DNA from: CAZKCK01 sp964552325 | Lineage (GTDB): Bacteria > Bacteroidota > Bacteroidia > Bacteroidales > TTA-H9 | DNA length: 39,386 bases | Reading direction: 5' to 3' | Assembly: GCA_964552325.1 (NCBI GenBank) | Contig: CAZKHA010000015.1 | Span: 1 to 39,386, forward strand | Translations under genes and position numbers: made by a program | Shown: piece by piece, positions 30,380 through 38,948 of the stretch | Layout of the letters: each line of letters begins with the position of its first letter | Position numbering within the stretch: position 1 is the first letter of the stretch | Notes under the pieces: generated by a model | Databases searched by the model: none | Seen by the model: only the letters and a program-made list of their open reading frames with translations | What the model was told of the DNA's origin: nothing

Positions 30380-31558
30380 ATGGAGTTTACCGAATATTTG
30401 TCGCCGGTTGATTTCAACTCCCTTGTTACAAAAGGGCGGTTGCGCTCAAGGTTAGGTCATGTAATTGATGTTTACACACCTGGTCGCCCATTTCCATCGC
30501 TCGAAAACGTTAAAATTGCCATTTTTGGGGTGCCCGAGGTTCGTGGTACTACAAACAATAAGGGTGCTGCTAAAAGCCCTAATGCTGTTCGTGCGTTTCT
30601 TTATGATTTGTTTCCCCCCAATCGAAATCTTCCTATTGCCGATATTGGTGACCTGATCCCCGGGAATTCAATTGCCGATACCTATCATGCGGTCGGCAGC
30701 TTGGTGTCAGAATTGTTGAGCACAGGTGTAATTCCTTTGATGATTGGTGGAAGCCAAGACCTTACCTATGGAACTTATTTGGGTTACGAGCGTTTAGGCC
30801 AAACCATTACCTTAGCTTCTATTGACCGGATTTTTGATTTAGGAGAATCGGAGCATGAAATTGATTCAAACTCTTGGCTTAGTAGCCTAATCATCAGGCA
30901 ACCCAATTACTTATTTAATTTTACTAACATTGGTTATCAAACATATTTAGTTGATCAAGAAGCAGTTAAATTAATGAAGCAGATGTTCTTTGATGTTTAT
31001 AGGCTGGGGCAATTCTCGGTTAACATCGAAGAAGCTGAACCCCTTATCAGGAATGCTGATACAATAAGCGTCGATGTATCGGCCGTTCGTGCATCAGATG
31101 CGCCAGGCTGTGCCGATTCAACTCCAAATGGCTTCTATGGCGAACAAATGTGCCAACTTATGTGGTATGCCGGGATTAGTGACAAGGTTTCATCCATAGG
31201 GTTTTATGAAGTAAATCCGGATTTGGACCCCAGAGGTCAAACAGCGCATCTTACGGCACAAATGATTTGGTATTTTATTGATGGGGTGTTAAATAGACTA
31301 AACGAAATGCCCGTAATAAACAAGCCCGACGAAACACATTTGAGGTATTTCGTTAAAATTGAAGGCCAGGATGAAGAGATCGTTTTTTACAAGAGTACCA
31401 AAACCGACCGGTGGTGGATGCAAGTGGCTTGCCCTCCTGACTTGCAAACAAAATATAGCCGGCATGTTATTGTACCTTGTTCCTATAACGACTATAAAAC
31501 AGCTACCGAAAACGATTTGCCCGACCGTTGGTGGCAGGTTTACCAAAAGATTATGTAA
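30380..31558 (+). CDS. Arginase/formiminoglutamase-fold protein with altered metal site
   Basis: A 392-residue protein from the ATG at 30380; the frame also opens at a TTG at 30317, adding 21 basic residues with no family match. The ureohydrolase scaffold is clear: IFGVPEVRGTTNNKGAAKSP, MIGGSQDLTYG, ASIDRIFDLGE, SVDVSAVRASDAPG and NGFYGEQMCQL. The metal-binding motifs are changed: GGxHS is GGSQD (123-127), DAHxD is DRIFD (149-153) and SxDxD is SVDVS (230-234). Loss of the two His and one Asp argues against normal two-manganese hydrolysis. I recall this divergent type as conserved in Bacteroidota, often annotated formimidoylglutamase, and often near topA. Its true role is unknown. It is not part of a histidine-degradation operon. 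Confidence 0.85.
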   Translation: MEFTEYLSPVDFNSLVTKGRLRSRLGHVIDVYTPGRPFPSLENVKIAIFGVPEVRGTTNNKGAAKSPNAVRAFLYDLFPPNRNLPIADIGDLIPGNSIADTYHAVGSLVSELLSTGVIPLMIGGSQDLTYGTYLGYERLGQTITLASIDRIFDLGESEHEIDSNSWLSSLIIRQPNYLFNFTNIGYQTYLVDQEAVKLMKQMFFDVYRLGQFSVNIEEAEPLIRNADTISVDVSAVRASDAPGCADSTPNGFYGEQMCQLMWYAGISDKVSSIGFYEVNPDLDPRGQTAHLTAQMIWYFIDGVLNRLNEMPVINKPDETHLRYFVKIEGQDEEIVFYKSTKTDRWWMQVACPPDLQTKYSRHVIVPCSYNDYKTATENDLPDRWWQVYQKIM

Positions 31559-31568
31559 GCCTTAACCC

Positions 31569-32123
31569 TTATTTTGTTAATCGTTTCGGGTTGTCGGTTA
31601 CAAATGCTTTCCAGCCTGTATATGACTTGGACTCTGAGCCAGGCTTCTTTTGAAAGTAATGACAAACTGCTGCCGCTAATCCATCTGTAGCATCGTTCGA
31701 CTCGGGTATCTCTTCAATCTTTACCAATCTATTAAGCATGGCTGCAACCTGTTCTTTCGATGCATTGCCATTACCGGTAATGGATTGTTTAATTTTTTTT
31801 GGGGAATATTCAACTATTGGAATTGATCGATAAAGACCCGCTGCCATTGCAACACCTTGAGCCCTACCTAGTTTTAACATGCTTTGTATGTTTTTGCCAT
31901 AAAATGGTGCCTCAAGAGCCATTTCATCGGGATGGTATTGGTCGATGAGCCCAAGGGTGCGTTCAAAAATTTTCTTTAATTTTAGGGGCTGGTCAGCATA
32001 GCTGCCAAGCTTTAATACCCCCAAGGTTATAAGTTCAAGTTTGGTGTTGGTGCACTTTATCAATCCATATCCCATGATGGTAGTGCCGGGGTCAATGCCC
32101 AATATTATTCGTTCGGTGTTCAA
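31569..32123 (-). CDS. ruvC: Holliday junction endonuclease RuvC
   Basis: A 184-residue RNase H-fold resolvase that cuts Holliday junctions moved by RuvAB. The catalytic acids are visible: D in ILGIDPGTTIMGYG, E in MALEAPFYGKN, and two D in SNDATDGLAAAVCH. The phrase VEYSPKKIKQSITGNGNASKEQ is characteristic. Length is typical (about 170-185). Convergent with the arginase-fold gene (10 bp apart) and divergent from the flippase-like gene (21 bp between starts). ruvA and ruvB are not in the window, which is common in Bacteroidota. Confidence 0.96.
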   Translation of the reverse strand: MNTERIILGIDPGTTIMGYGLIKCTNTKLELITLGVLKLGSYADQPLKLKKIFERTLGLIDQYHPDEMALEAPFYGKNIQSMLKLGRAQGVAMAAGLYRSIPIVEYSPKKIKQSITGNGNASKEQVAAMLNRLVKIEEIPESNDATDGLAAAVCHYFQKKPGSESKSYTGWKAFVTDNPKRLTK

Positions 32124-32144
32124 AATTGTAGCTTCCTTATTTAA

Positions 32145-33161
32145 ATGACAAATGTAACTAAAACCTATAACATCCTGCTTAGAGCCCTTATCTTAAGCGC
32201 AGCTTATGGGTTTATTGTTTATGAGGTTTTTAAGCAGCAATCGGTGTTGACGCCTTTAGTACAATTTCAAAATCAGTTTATTGAGCATCAATTGTGGTAC
32301 GATACCTTATTTGTTGTTGGCCTTATGTTGCTCAATTGGGGCCTTGAGGCACTAAAATGGAGGTATCTGGTATCAAAAATTGAAAAGATAAGCCTTTTGT
32401 TGTCATTCAAGGCAGTGTTAGCTGGGTTAACCGTAAGTATATTCACCCCAAATAGGGTGGGAGAGTACTTTGGAAGGGTTTTCTTGCTCAAACAATCAAA
32501 CCCGTTAAAAGGTATTTTGATTACCATTTTGGGAAGCATGGCGCAATTACTTGTTTATGGGGCAGTTGGTTCGTTTTGCTTTGTGTATTACCTTTCTGAA
32601 TATCAGGGATTCGATTCGTTTCTAGGAGGTCATTTTCAAAGTATTGCGTTTGCAGCTTTGCTGGCTTTTGGATTAGTGGTGCTCATATTGTTTTTAAATG
32701 TAAACCTTATCACAAAACTGGGTAACCGCTTGATTCCCCGAAAATGGCATAAAGCGAAATATTATTTGCGGACTTTTGGGCTTTTCTCAAAGAAAGAATT
32801 ATTTATAGTACTATCAATCAGTTTTTTAAGGTATTGTGTGTTTACTTTTCAATACTATTATTTGCTTAAGGTCTTTGGGGTGGATTTGCCAATAATCCAG
32901 CTACTACTGGGCATTGTTGTGATCTTTTTTATAATGACAGCTATTCCAACATTCGCTTTGGCAGAGTTAGGGATTCGAAGCACGGTGGCCCTTTGGGTTT
33001 TGGGTGGAATACTGGCAAGCTATGGCCAAGATCCTTCATCGGCCACAGTCTCTATCGTTTCGGCTGCTTCCGCCTTGTGGGTTGTCAATCTTGGGTTTCC
33101 CGCATTGCTGGGTGGTGTTTTTGTGAGGAAGTTGCGGTTTTTTAAAAAGACAAATGGATAA
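32145..33161 (+). CDS. Lysylphosphatidylglycerol synthase/flippase-domain (UPF0104) membrane protein
   Basis: A 338-residue integral membrane protein with about eight hydrophobic segments, starting with LLRALILSAAYGFIVYEVF. The phrase LEALKWRYLVSKIEKISLL, then VLAGLTVSIFTPNRVGEYFGRVF, and EYFGRVFLLKQ correspond to the core of the MprF-type flippase/UPF0104 family. It has no C-terminal transferase (GNAT-like) domain, so it is expected to move or help assemble lipid-linked molecules rather than aminoacylate lipids. The following glycosyltransferase gene overlaps by eight bases, which suggests joint action on a glycolipid. The substrate is unknown. It starts 21 bp from the divergent ruvC start. 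Confidence 0.82.
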   Translation: MTNVTKTYNILLRALILSAAYGFIVYEVFKQQSVLTPLVQFQNQFIEHQLWYDTLFVVGLMLLNWGLEALKWRYLVSKIEKISLLLSFKAVLAGLTVSIFTPNRVGEYFGRVFLLKQSNPLKGILITILGSMAQLLVYGAVGSFCFVYYLSEYQGFDSFLGGHFQSIAFAALLAFGLVVLILFLNVNLITKLGNRLIPRKWHKAKYYLRTFGLFSKKELFIVLSISFLRYCVFTFQYYYLLKVFGVDLPIIQLLLGIVVIFFIMTAIPTFALAELGIRSTVALWVLGGILASYGQDPSSATVSIVSAASALWVVNLGFPALLGGVFVRKLRFFKKTNG

Positions 33162-34308
33162 GCTATTACTATTTGCTTGTATAATAGCGGCCTTAAGCGC
33201 TTTAGGCTATTTGCTGGTGGTGACCTTTTTAACAATTGGGTTTATTCGCCTTCCAAAGTTTATGCCTTCTCCAACATCAGATTCAAAACCCTTTGTAAGC
33301 ATTGTGGTAGCTGCCCGTAATGAATCAGCTTGCATTAAAACCTTGTTGGATAGCCTAGTAAACCAAAATTACCCGAATAATTTGCTTGAAATTTTGTTGG
33401 TTGATGATCATTCTACCGATGAAACTGCTGTTATAGCCGCATCTTATCAACCTGTAAAAGTGGTTAAGCTAGCATGCGAGGACAAAGGGTTTGGTAAAAA
33501 ACAAGCTCTTAAAGAAGGGGTTAGGCAAAGCGTTGGGCAGGTGTTGCTTTTTACGGATGCCGATTGTATAATTGGGCCAGATTGGGTTGCTTCGATGGTT
33601 GAACACTTACAAAATTCAAAAGCGAATTTAGTTTGTGGGCCGGTGGTGCTTATTGGCAACACAGGCTTGTTTAGCCAGTTGCAGCAACTAGAGTTTGTTA
33701 GTTTAATGGCCACAACCATGGGAAGTGTTTCGCTAGGTTATCCATTAATGGCTAACGGTGCAAATGTGGCCATTACACGTGCGGCATGGGATGCCGCCGA
33801 ACGTAAGGCCCAAGGTCAGCAGCAAGCCTCAGGCGATGATATGTTCATGATGCTTGCCATTCAACGGTTGTTTGGTCATAATTCGGTGGCTTTTAATGCA
33901 AATAGAGCCGCTTTGGTAAGAACCCCCGTAAAACCAACACTTACTGAATTTTTTCAGCAAAGGGCTCGTTGGGTCTCAAAATCAGGACAATACTCTCAGC
34001 CTTGGGTTGTAATTACGGGTATTATTATTGCCTTATTAAATGCAATGATTATTGGCTTTTTAGGAATTGGGGTGTTTATCCCAAAGTTGTTGTTGTGCTC
34101 ATTAGTGCTGCTTGGCATAAAATCTTTTGTTGATTTCCCAATTATGATGCTAGCGGCTTACAGGTTCCGAAAATCAAGATTGATGATCAATTACCTGCTG
34201 CTGCAGTTTGTGTATCCAGCATATGTGTTGATAAGTTTTGCATGGGGCCATTTCAATCAGTTAAGCTGGAAGGGCCGGAATATTGACCATAAAGGTCGGT
34301 TTAGCTGA
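33154..34308 (+). CDS. Membrane family 2 glycosyltransferase
   Basis: A 384-residue GT2 enzyme with an N-terminal membrane helix (about 3-29), a GT-A domain and two or three C-terminal helices (about 285-355). Motifs: VSIVVAARNESACIKTLL (48-65), LLVDDHSTDETA (81-92), DAD at 135-137 for the nucleotide sugar and metal, SGDD (226-229) for the catalytic base, and QxxRW at 269-273 (QRARW), which marks processive or lipid-acceptor enzymes. It probably transfers a sugar to a lipid on the cytosolic side of the inner membrane. Translational overlap with the flippase-like gene supports a transfer-then-flip pair. Sugar and acceptor cannot be named. Confidence 0.92.
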   Translation: MDKLLLFACIIAALSALGYLLVVTFLTIGFIRLPKFMPSPTSDSKPFVSIVVAARNESACIKTLLDSLVNQNYPNNLLEILLVDDHSTDETAVIAASYQPVKVVKLACEDKGFGKKQALKEGVRQSVGQVLLFTDADCIIGPDWVASMVEHLQNSKANLVCGPVVLIGNTGLFSQLQQLEFVSLMATTMGSVSLGYPLMANGANVAITRAAWDAAERKAQGQQQASGDDMFMMLAIQRLFGHNSVAFNANRAALVRTPVKPTLTEFFQQRARWVSKSGQYSQPWVVITGIIIALLNAMIIGFLGIGVFIPKLLLCSLVLLGIKSFVDFPIMMLAAYRFRKSRLMINYLLLQFVYPAYVLISFAWGHFNQLSWKGRNIDHKGRFS

Positions 34309-34361
34309 TTCGATCGAATTCTGGCTTGCGTGCCCAATTCGAGTTTATTCCTTTTGCGCTG

Positions 34362-34382
34362 AAAGCCTTTATGCGGCTTTTT
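34362..34382 (+). terminator. Weak intrinsic terminator after the glycosyltransferase gene
   Basis: AAAGCC (34362-34367) and GGCTTT (34375-34380) pair around a seven-base loop and are followed by a short T stretch. The stem is short, so termination may be partial. Confidence 0.5.
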
Positions 34383-34442
34383 GTTTGCCCAATGACGCAG
34401 CATTTTATTCCCTTTCCGTTTTTATCCAATCTGTATTCTAGG

Positions 34443-34450
34443 TACTTTTG
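34443..34450 (+). promoter_or_regulatory. -7 box of the tsaB-purN-radical SAM-DUF6873 operon
   Basis: TACTTTTG matches the -7 consensus. It covers the TTG that could open the tsaB frame at 34448, so it favours the ATG at 34469 as start, giving a leader of about ten bases. No TTG -33 is evident. Confidence 0.55.
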
Positions 34451-34468
34451 TGCCCAATAAATTTATGT

Positions 34469-35167
34469 ATGGCGTTAATCTTATGTATTGAAACCTCTAC
34501 GCAGGTATGTTCCGTGGCATTGTTCAACAACCATCATTTGTTGGGCTTTAGCGAAACTTCGGAAAAGAACGCGCATTCGGCTGTCCTTACAAACTTTATA
34601 GCCGATTTAATGCAAAGCAATAATCTACAATATGCTGATTTAGATGCAGTAGCCGTGAGCAGCGGCCCTGGTTCGTACACAGGTTTGCGCATTGGGGTGT
34701 CAGTGGCCAAAGGTCTTTGTTATGCTGCTTCAAAGCCCTTGATTGCCGTTAGCACACTTAGATGCATTGCTGTGGGTGTGGCTAAATTAATTGAAAACAA
34801 AGAGCTTGAAGCTGATTATATTATACCAATGATTGATGCACGCCGAATGGAGGTGTACCATGCTGTTTTTGATAACTCCCTAAAACTTATACAGGATGTA
34901 AGGGCTGAAATTATTGCCGAAACAACCTTTAACACGCTTAAAGGCAAGCTAATACTTTGTGGCGATGGGGCTCTTAAATGTCAAGAAGTGTTTGATAACC
35001 AGTACAATATCCAAATTTTAACCGACAAATTGGCTTCGGCTAAGCTTATGGGCGATGAAGCCCTTAGCAAGTTCAACCAAGGCTTGTTTGCCGATTTAGC
35101 CTATTTTGAGCCTTTTTATTTAAAAGACTTTATTGCGGGTTTGCCTCGTGTTAAAGGTCTTGATTAA
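34469..35167 (+). CDS. tsaB: tRNA threonylcarbamoyladenosine biosynthesis protein TsaB
   Basis: A 232-residue ASKHA-fold protein. The start MALILCIETSTQVCSVALF and the motifs EKNAHSAVLTNFI, VSSGPGSYTGLRIGVSVAKG and IDARRMEVYHA are typical of TsaB. It scaffolds TsaD and TsaE in making the t6A37 modification of tRNAs that read ANN codons. The ATG at 34469 is chosen over a TTG seven codons upstream because the TTG overlaps the -7 box. It is the first gene of a run with purN (24 bp later) and two overlapping genes. tsaD and tsaE are not in the window. Confidence 0.94.
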   Translation: MALILCIETSTQVCSVALFNNHHLLGFSETSEKNAHSAVLTNFIADLMQSNNLQYADLDAVAVSSGPGSYTGLRIGVSVAKGLCYAASKPLIAVSTLRCIAVGVAKLIENKELEADYIIPMIDARRMEVYHAVFDNSLKLIQDVRAEIIAETTFNTLKGKLILCGDGALKCQEVFDNQYNIQILTDKLASAKLMGDEALSKFNQGLFADLAYFEPFYLKDFIAGLPRVKGLD

Positions 35168-35191
35168 TATTGATTTAACGGATATCGTACC

Positions 35192-35770
35192 ATGATAAAA
35201 CTAGCCATATTTGCCTCAGGAAATGGTAGCAACTTTCAGGCTATTGCCGAATATTTTGCCCAGCATCCCAGCATTCAAATTTGTCATTTGTTTTGCAACA
35301 AGCCTGATGCCTATGTAATTAAGCGTGCCCAAAACCTTGGTATCGAATACACGGCATTTAACAAAGCAGCGTTCTATTCAAGCGATTATGTGTTAAACCA
35401 GCTTCGCCAAACCAACACTAATTGGATAGTCTTGGCAGGCTTCCTTTGGCTTATCCCACACCCCATAATTGAAGCTTATCGCGATAAGATTATAAATATT
35501 CATCCCGCGTTGCTGCCTGCTTTTGGGGGAAAGGGTATGTATGGGCATAAGGTGCACGAAGCCGTAATAGCCTCTGGCAACACCAAAAGTGGGATTACCA
35601 TCCATCTGGTTGATGAGGTTTATGATAATGGTAAGACCTTGTTTCAGGCTACTTGCCCTATTTTGCCTACCGATACAGCAGAAAGTCTTGCTGAAAGAAT
35701 ACACGAGCTTGAACACGCGCACTTCCCAGCTGTAATTGAACGGACTGTTTTGGCGTTTGTTTCGAAATGA
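35192..35770 (+). CDS. purN: Phosphoribosylglycinamide formyltransferase PurN
   Basis: A 192-residue enzyme of purine synthesis that transfers formyl from 10-formyltetrahydrofolate to GAR. The phosphate-binding loop is FASGNGSNFQAI (7-18). The catalytic set is N102, H104 (INIHPALLPAF) and D141 (HLVDEVYDNG), matching E. coli N106, H108 and D144. Length is slightly below the E. coli protein (212). It lies 24 bp after tsaB, and its stop overlaps the radical SAM gene start (ATGA), so they are probably coupled in translation. No other pur genes are nearby. Confidence 0.95.
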   Translation: MIKLAIFASGNGSNFQAIAEYFAQHPSIQICHLFCNKPDAYVIKRAQNLGIEYTAFNKAAFYSSDYVLNQLRQTNTNWIVLAGFLWLIPHPIIEAYRDKIINIHPALLPAFGGKGMYGHKVHEAVIASGNTKSGITIHLVDEVYDNGKTLFQATCPILPTDTAESLAERIHELEHAHFPAVIERTVLAFVSK

Positions 35771-36774
35771 TACGCCATTACAACATACCCATATTTATCC
35801 CTGAACTCGGTTGCCCATTTCAATGTGTTTTCTGCAACCAGCGCAAAATTTCGGGTCATCAAAGCATTCCAAGTGCCAACGATGTACAACGCATAGTAGA
35901 ACAACACCTCACAACCATTAACCCATCCGGAAGCCACGTAGAAATAGCTTTTTTTGGCGGAAATTTTACCGGTTTGCCCATTGCCGACCAAAAAACCTAC
36001 CTACAAGCTGCAACAAAATTTGTTGAACAGGGAGTGGTTCATGCTATTCGCCTCTCCACACGTCCTGACTATATTCGTAAAGAAACCCTCGATTTGCTTA
36101 AACAATTTCCCGTAAAAACCATTGAGTTGGGTGCGCAATCGCTTGATGATGAAGTGCTAAAAGCTTCAGGACGTGGTCATACGGTTAAGCAAATTGAAGA
36201 TGCGTCACAAGCTATTAAGCAAACCGGATTTGAGTTGGTTTTGCAAATGATGACGGGCTTGCCTTCCGATACTCCACTTAAAAGCCTTCAAACGGCTGCA
36301 AAAATTTGTGCCTTGGGCGCCGCTGCCACACGGATTTATCCATGCTTGGTTATTGAAGGTACGCGCTTGGCAGAGTTGTATAAATCTGGCGCTTATCGTC
36401 CACAATCCCTTCTAGACACGGTTGATCTGTTGGCCAAACTCATTATAGAATTTGAAAAGGCCCAAGTAAGCATCTTGCGTATTGGGCTGCATGCTTCTGA
36501 AGAACTTGCCAAACCCGGAAGTTTATTAGCGGGTCCCTATCATCCTGCCCTGCGCGAGATGGCCGAAAGCCTTATTTGGCGGTCAGCCTTTGAAAAGGAG
36601 ATTTGTTTTGACAAAACAGGCGAGATAAGGATTGTAACTGCACCTAGCCAAACGGCAAAAGCAGCCGGTTATAAAGGCCAAAACCGGTCTTGGCTCGGCC
36701 AACACTTTTCAAAAGTGCGTTTTTCCTCCGACGAATCATTGGTAAAAAGAGCATTCCATGTTAATTATTGCTGA
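35767..36774 (+). CDS. Elp3-like radical SAM protein without acetyltransferase domain
   Basis: A 335-residue radical SAM enzyme. The cluster motif is Cx3Cx2C (C16, C20, C23 in ELGCPFQCVFCNQ), preceded by NIPIFIPELGC. Further family phrases are FFGGNFTGLPI, IRLSTRPDYI, IELGAQSLDDEVL, RIYPCLVIEGTRLAELY and a Radical_SAM_C-type tail ILRIGLHASEEL. These match the bacterial proteins related to the radical SAM half of Elp3, without the GNAT half that true Elp3 needs for U34 cm5U synthesis. Its own substrate is not established. It is translationally coupled on both sides: 4-bp overlap with purN and 17-bp overlap with the DUF6873 gene, which makes that neighbour its best candidate partner. Confidence 0.88.
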   Translation: MIRHYNIPIFIPELGCPFQCVFCNQRKISGHQSIPSANDVQRIVEQHLTTINPSGSHVEIAFFGGNFTGLPIADQKTYLQAATKFVEQGVVHAIRLSTRPDYIRKETLDLLKQFPVKTIELGAQSLDDEVLKASGRGHTVKQIEDASQAIKQTGFELVLQMMTGLPSDTPLKSLQTAAKICALGAAATRIYPCLVIEGTRLAELYKSGAYRPQSLLDTVDLLAKLIIEFEKAQVSILRIGLHASEELAKPGSLLAGPYHPALREMAESLIWRSAFEKEICFDKTGEIRIVTAPSQTAKAAGYKGQNRSWLGQHFSKVRFSSDESLVKRAFHVNYC

Positions 36775-37459
36775 TTCACGTCTGCCTCAGCCTATTCGAG
36801 AAGCCTTGTCTGCTTATGGCGGTTTGCTACGTTTTCCGATGCAAACCAAAGCTTATGAGGCTATTAGTGGGCACCCCGATGTGTTTATATGCCAAGTGGG
36901 CGATACGTTGGTAGTAGATCCATCTATTGGGTTTGATCAACTTTTAGCCATAGAAAACGCTTCGTTGAGTTGGAACGCAGGTTCAACGATTTGTGGAACC
37001 GCATATCCTGAAACGGCTTGCTATAATGCCTTGGTAACGCCCAATGTTGTGCTGCATAACTTTAAATTTACGGATGAAACCATCCTTTCATTGGCGGGAA
37101 ATCGGCTGCAAATTCAAGTAAAACAGGGCTATGTGCGATGCAACACTATTCCCTTGCCTGATAACCATTTTATCACTTCCGATAGAGGGATTTACAAGGC
37201 TTTACTAAAAGCAGGGTTTGAATCGCTGTATGTTGACCCATCACCTATAAAACTCAATGGGTTTAAGCATGGTTTTATCGGCGGCTGTGCAGGGGTTTAC
37301 CATAACACCTTGTTTTTGACCGGAAGCTTAAATCAGCATCATCAATCTGCAGATTTGTTGGCGTTTATCAAAAAAGCTGGAGCTGATTTGATTGAATTAA
37401 GCGCAGGCCCTTTAAGTGATGTCGGAAGCATTTTTTTTGTTGAAAGCCCAACTATGTAA
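36758..37459 (+). CDS. DUF6873 (GME/pentein-fold) protein
   Basis: A 233-residue protein that I recognise as DUF6873, a group described as having the fold of guanidino-group-modifying enzymes (penteins). Characteristic phrases are HPDVFICQVGDTLVVDP (39-55), YPETACYNAL, GYVRCNTIPLPDNHFITSD (124-142), GFKHGFIGGCAGVYHN (168-183), LTGSL (187-191) and LSDVGSI (219-225). Possible nucleophile cysteines are C128 and C177, with H171 and H194/H195 nearby, but a catalytic triad cannot be assigned safely. The reaction is unknown. It overlaps the radical SAM gene by 17 bp, a strong hint that the two work together. No signal peptide, so it should be cytosolic. Confidence 0.78.
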   Translation: MLIIADSRLPQPIREALSAYGGLLRFPMQTKAYEAISGHPDVFICQVGDTLVVDPSIGFDQLLAIENASLSWNAGSTICGTAYPETACYNALVTPNVVLHNFKFTDETILSLAGNRLQIQVKQGYVRCNTIPLPDNHFITSDRGIYKALLKAGFESLYVDPSPIKLNGFKHGFIGGCAGVYHNTLFLTGSLNQHHQSADLLAFIKKAGADLIELSAGPLSDVGSIFFVESPTM

Positions 37460-37540
37460 AACTGTTGTAAGGTTTGTTTCTTGGCTGTTTAAGCAACAAT
37501 TTAACCTCAGAAAGCGTTTTTATACGTACCTGTTTTTGTT

Positions 37541-37548
37541 TACCTTTG
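37541..37548 (+). promoter_or_regulatory. -7 box of the M20 dipeptidase gene
   Basis: TACCTTTG matches consensus and lies 28 bases before the ATG at 37577. No TTG -33 lies at the usual spacing. Confidence 0.5.
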
Positions 37549-37576
37549 CTAGTTCAACCAACTTTTTATTTTTATC

Positions 37577-38947
37577 ATGGAACATATTACAAATTATATT
37601 GAGCAACACAAAGATCGCTTTTTGAATGAATTGTTCGATTTGCTCCGCATCCCTTCCATTAGCTCATTAGCTGATAACAAACCTTATATGTATGCCGCTG
37701 CCGAATACTGGAAAAACGCCCTTCTACAAGCTGGCGCCGACAAAGCGGAGATTTTTGAAACCCCCGGTAATCCGGTTACTTATGGCGAAAAAATTATTGA
37801 CCCTGCTTTGCCCACTGTTTTGGTGTATGCGCATATGGATGTAATGCCCGTTGACCCAATAGCCTTGTGGAAAAGCCAGCCCTTTGAACCCGAGGTGCGC
37901 GATGGGAAAATATACGCCCGAGGTGCCGACGATGACAAAGGCCAGAGTTATATGCACGCCAAAGCCTTCGAGTTAATGGTAAACACCAGCACATTGCCTT
38001 GCAACGTTAAATTTATGATTGAAGGCGAAGAAGAGGTGGGCTCCGTTAACCTCGGCAAGTTTTGTGAAGAACATAAAGAAATGCTGAAAGCCGATGTTAT
38101 ATTGGTGTCGGATACGGGAATGATTGCACAGGATATCCCATCTATTACTGTAGGACTTAGGGGCTTGTGTTACCTTGAAGTGGAGGTTACAGGCCCAAAC
38201 CGCGATTTGCACTCGGGTCTTTTTGGCGGAGCAGTGGCAAATCCAATCAACATCCTAAGCAAGATGATTGCCTCGCTGCACGATGAAAACAACCATATTC
38301 CCATCCCAGGTTTTTATGATGATGTAATCGAAGTGTCGCTGGCCGAGCGCGCCGAAATGGCCAAAGCCCCCTTTGATTTGGCCAAGTATAAAGAAGCCCT
38401 CGACATTGCCGATGTGTGGGGCGAGCATGGCTATTCAACCATCGAGCGTACCGGCATACGCCCAACCCTTGATGTTTGTGGTATTTGGGGCGGCTACACC
38501 GGCGAAGGAGCCAAGACCGTGCTTCCATCAAAGGCATATGCCAAGGTTTCAACCCGCTTGGTGCCTAACCAAGATCACCATAAAATTGCCGAACTGGTTC
38601 AAAAGCACCTCGAATCTATTGCCCCACCACAAGTAAAAGTTAAGGTTACCAATCTGCATGGTGGCCAGGGCTATGTATCGCCAGTAGAAATGGTGGCCTA
38701 TAAAGCTGCTGATAAGGCTTATACCGAGGTGTTTGGCAAAAAACCAGTGCCAACACGCAGCGGTGGCTCTATCCCAATTATTTCTACCTTTGAACAGGTG
38801 CTGGGAACCAAATCGATATTGATGGGCTTTGGGCTTGAAAGCGATGCCATTCATTCGCCTAACGAGAATTATCCGCTCTTTAATTTTTACAAAGGCATCG
38901 AAACCATTGCCCACTTTTATCAGCATTATGCACAAATGATGAAGTAA
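37577..38947 (+). CDS. M20-family dipeptidase/metallopeptidase
   Basis: A 456-residue two-zinc peptidase of the CNDP/PepV-like M20 group. Zinc and catalytic motifs: H and D in VLVYAHMDVMPVD, D in YARGADDDKGQ, the general-base pair EE in MIEGEEEVGS, D in ILVSDTGM, and a C-terminal His in LESDAIHSPNENYPLFN. The dimerisation domain (about 210-330) contains VTGPNRDLHSGLFGG, with a His that completes the partner active site. It hydrolyses dipeptides or similar amides in the cytosol; no signal peptide is present. It has its own -7 box and is followed after one base by another start, so the two may form an operon. Confidence 0.94.
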   Translation: MEHITNYIEQHKDRFLNELFDLLRIPSISSLADNKPYMYAAAEYWKNALLQAGADKAEIFETPGNPVTYGEKIIDPALPTVLVYAHMDVMPVDPIALWKSQPFEPEVRDGKIYARGADDDKGQSYMHAKAFELMVNTSTLPCNVKFMIEGEEEVGSVNLGKFCEEHKEMLKADVILVSDTGMIAQDIPSITVGLRGLCYLEVEVTGPNRDLHSGLFGGAVANPINILSKMIASLHDENNHIPIPGFYDDVIEVSLAERAEMAKAPFDLAKYKEALDIADVWGEHGYSTIERTGIRPTLDVCGIWGGYTGEGAKTVLPSKAYAKVSTRLVPNQDHHKIAELVQKHLESIAPPQVKVKVTNLHGGQGYVSPVEMVAYKAADKAYTEVFGKKPVPTRSGGSIPIISTFEQVLGTKSILMGFGLESDAIHSPNENYPLFNFYKGIETIAHFYQHYAQMMK

Positions 38948-38948
38948 T

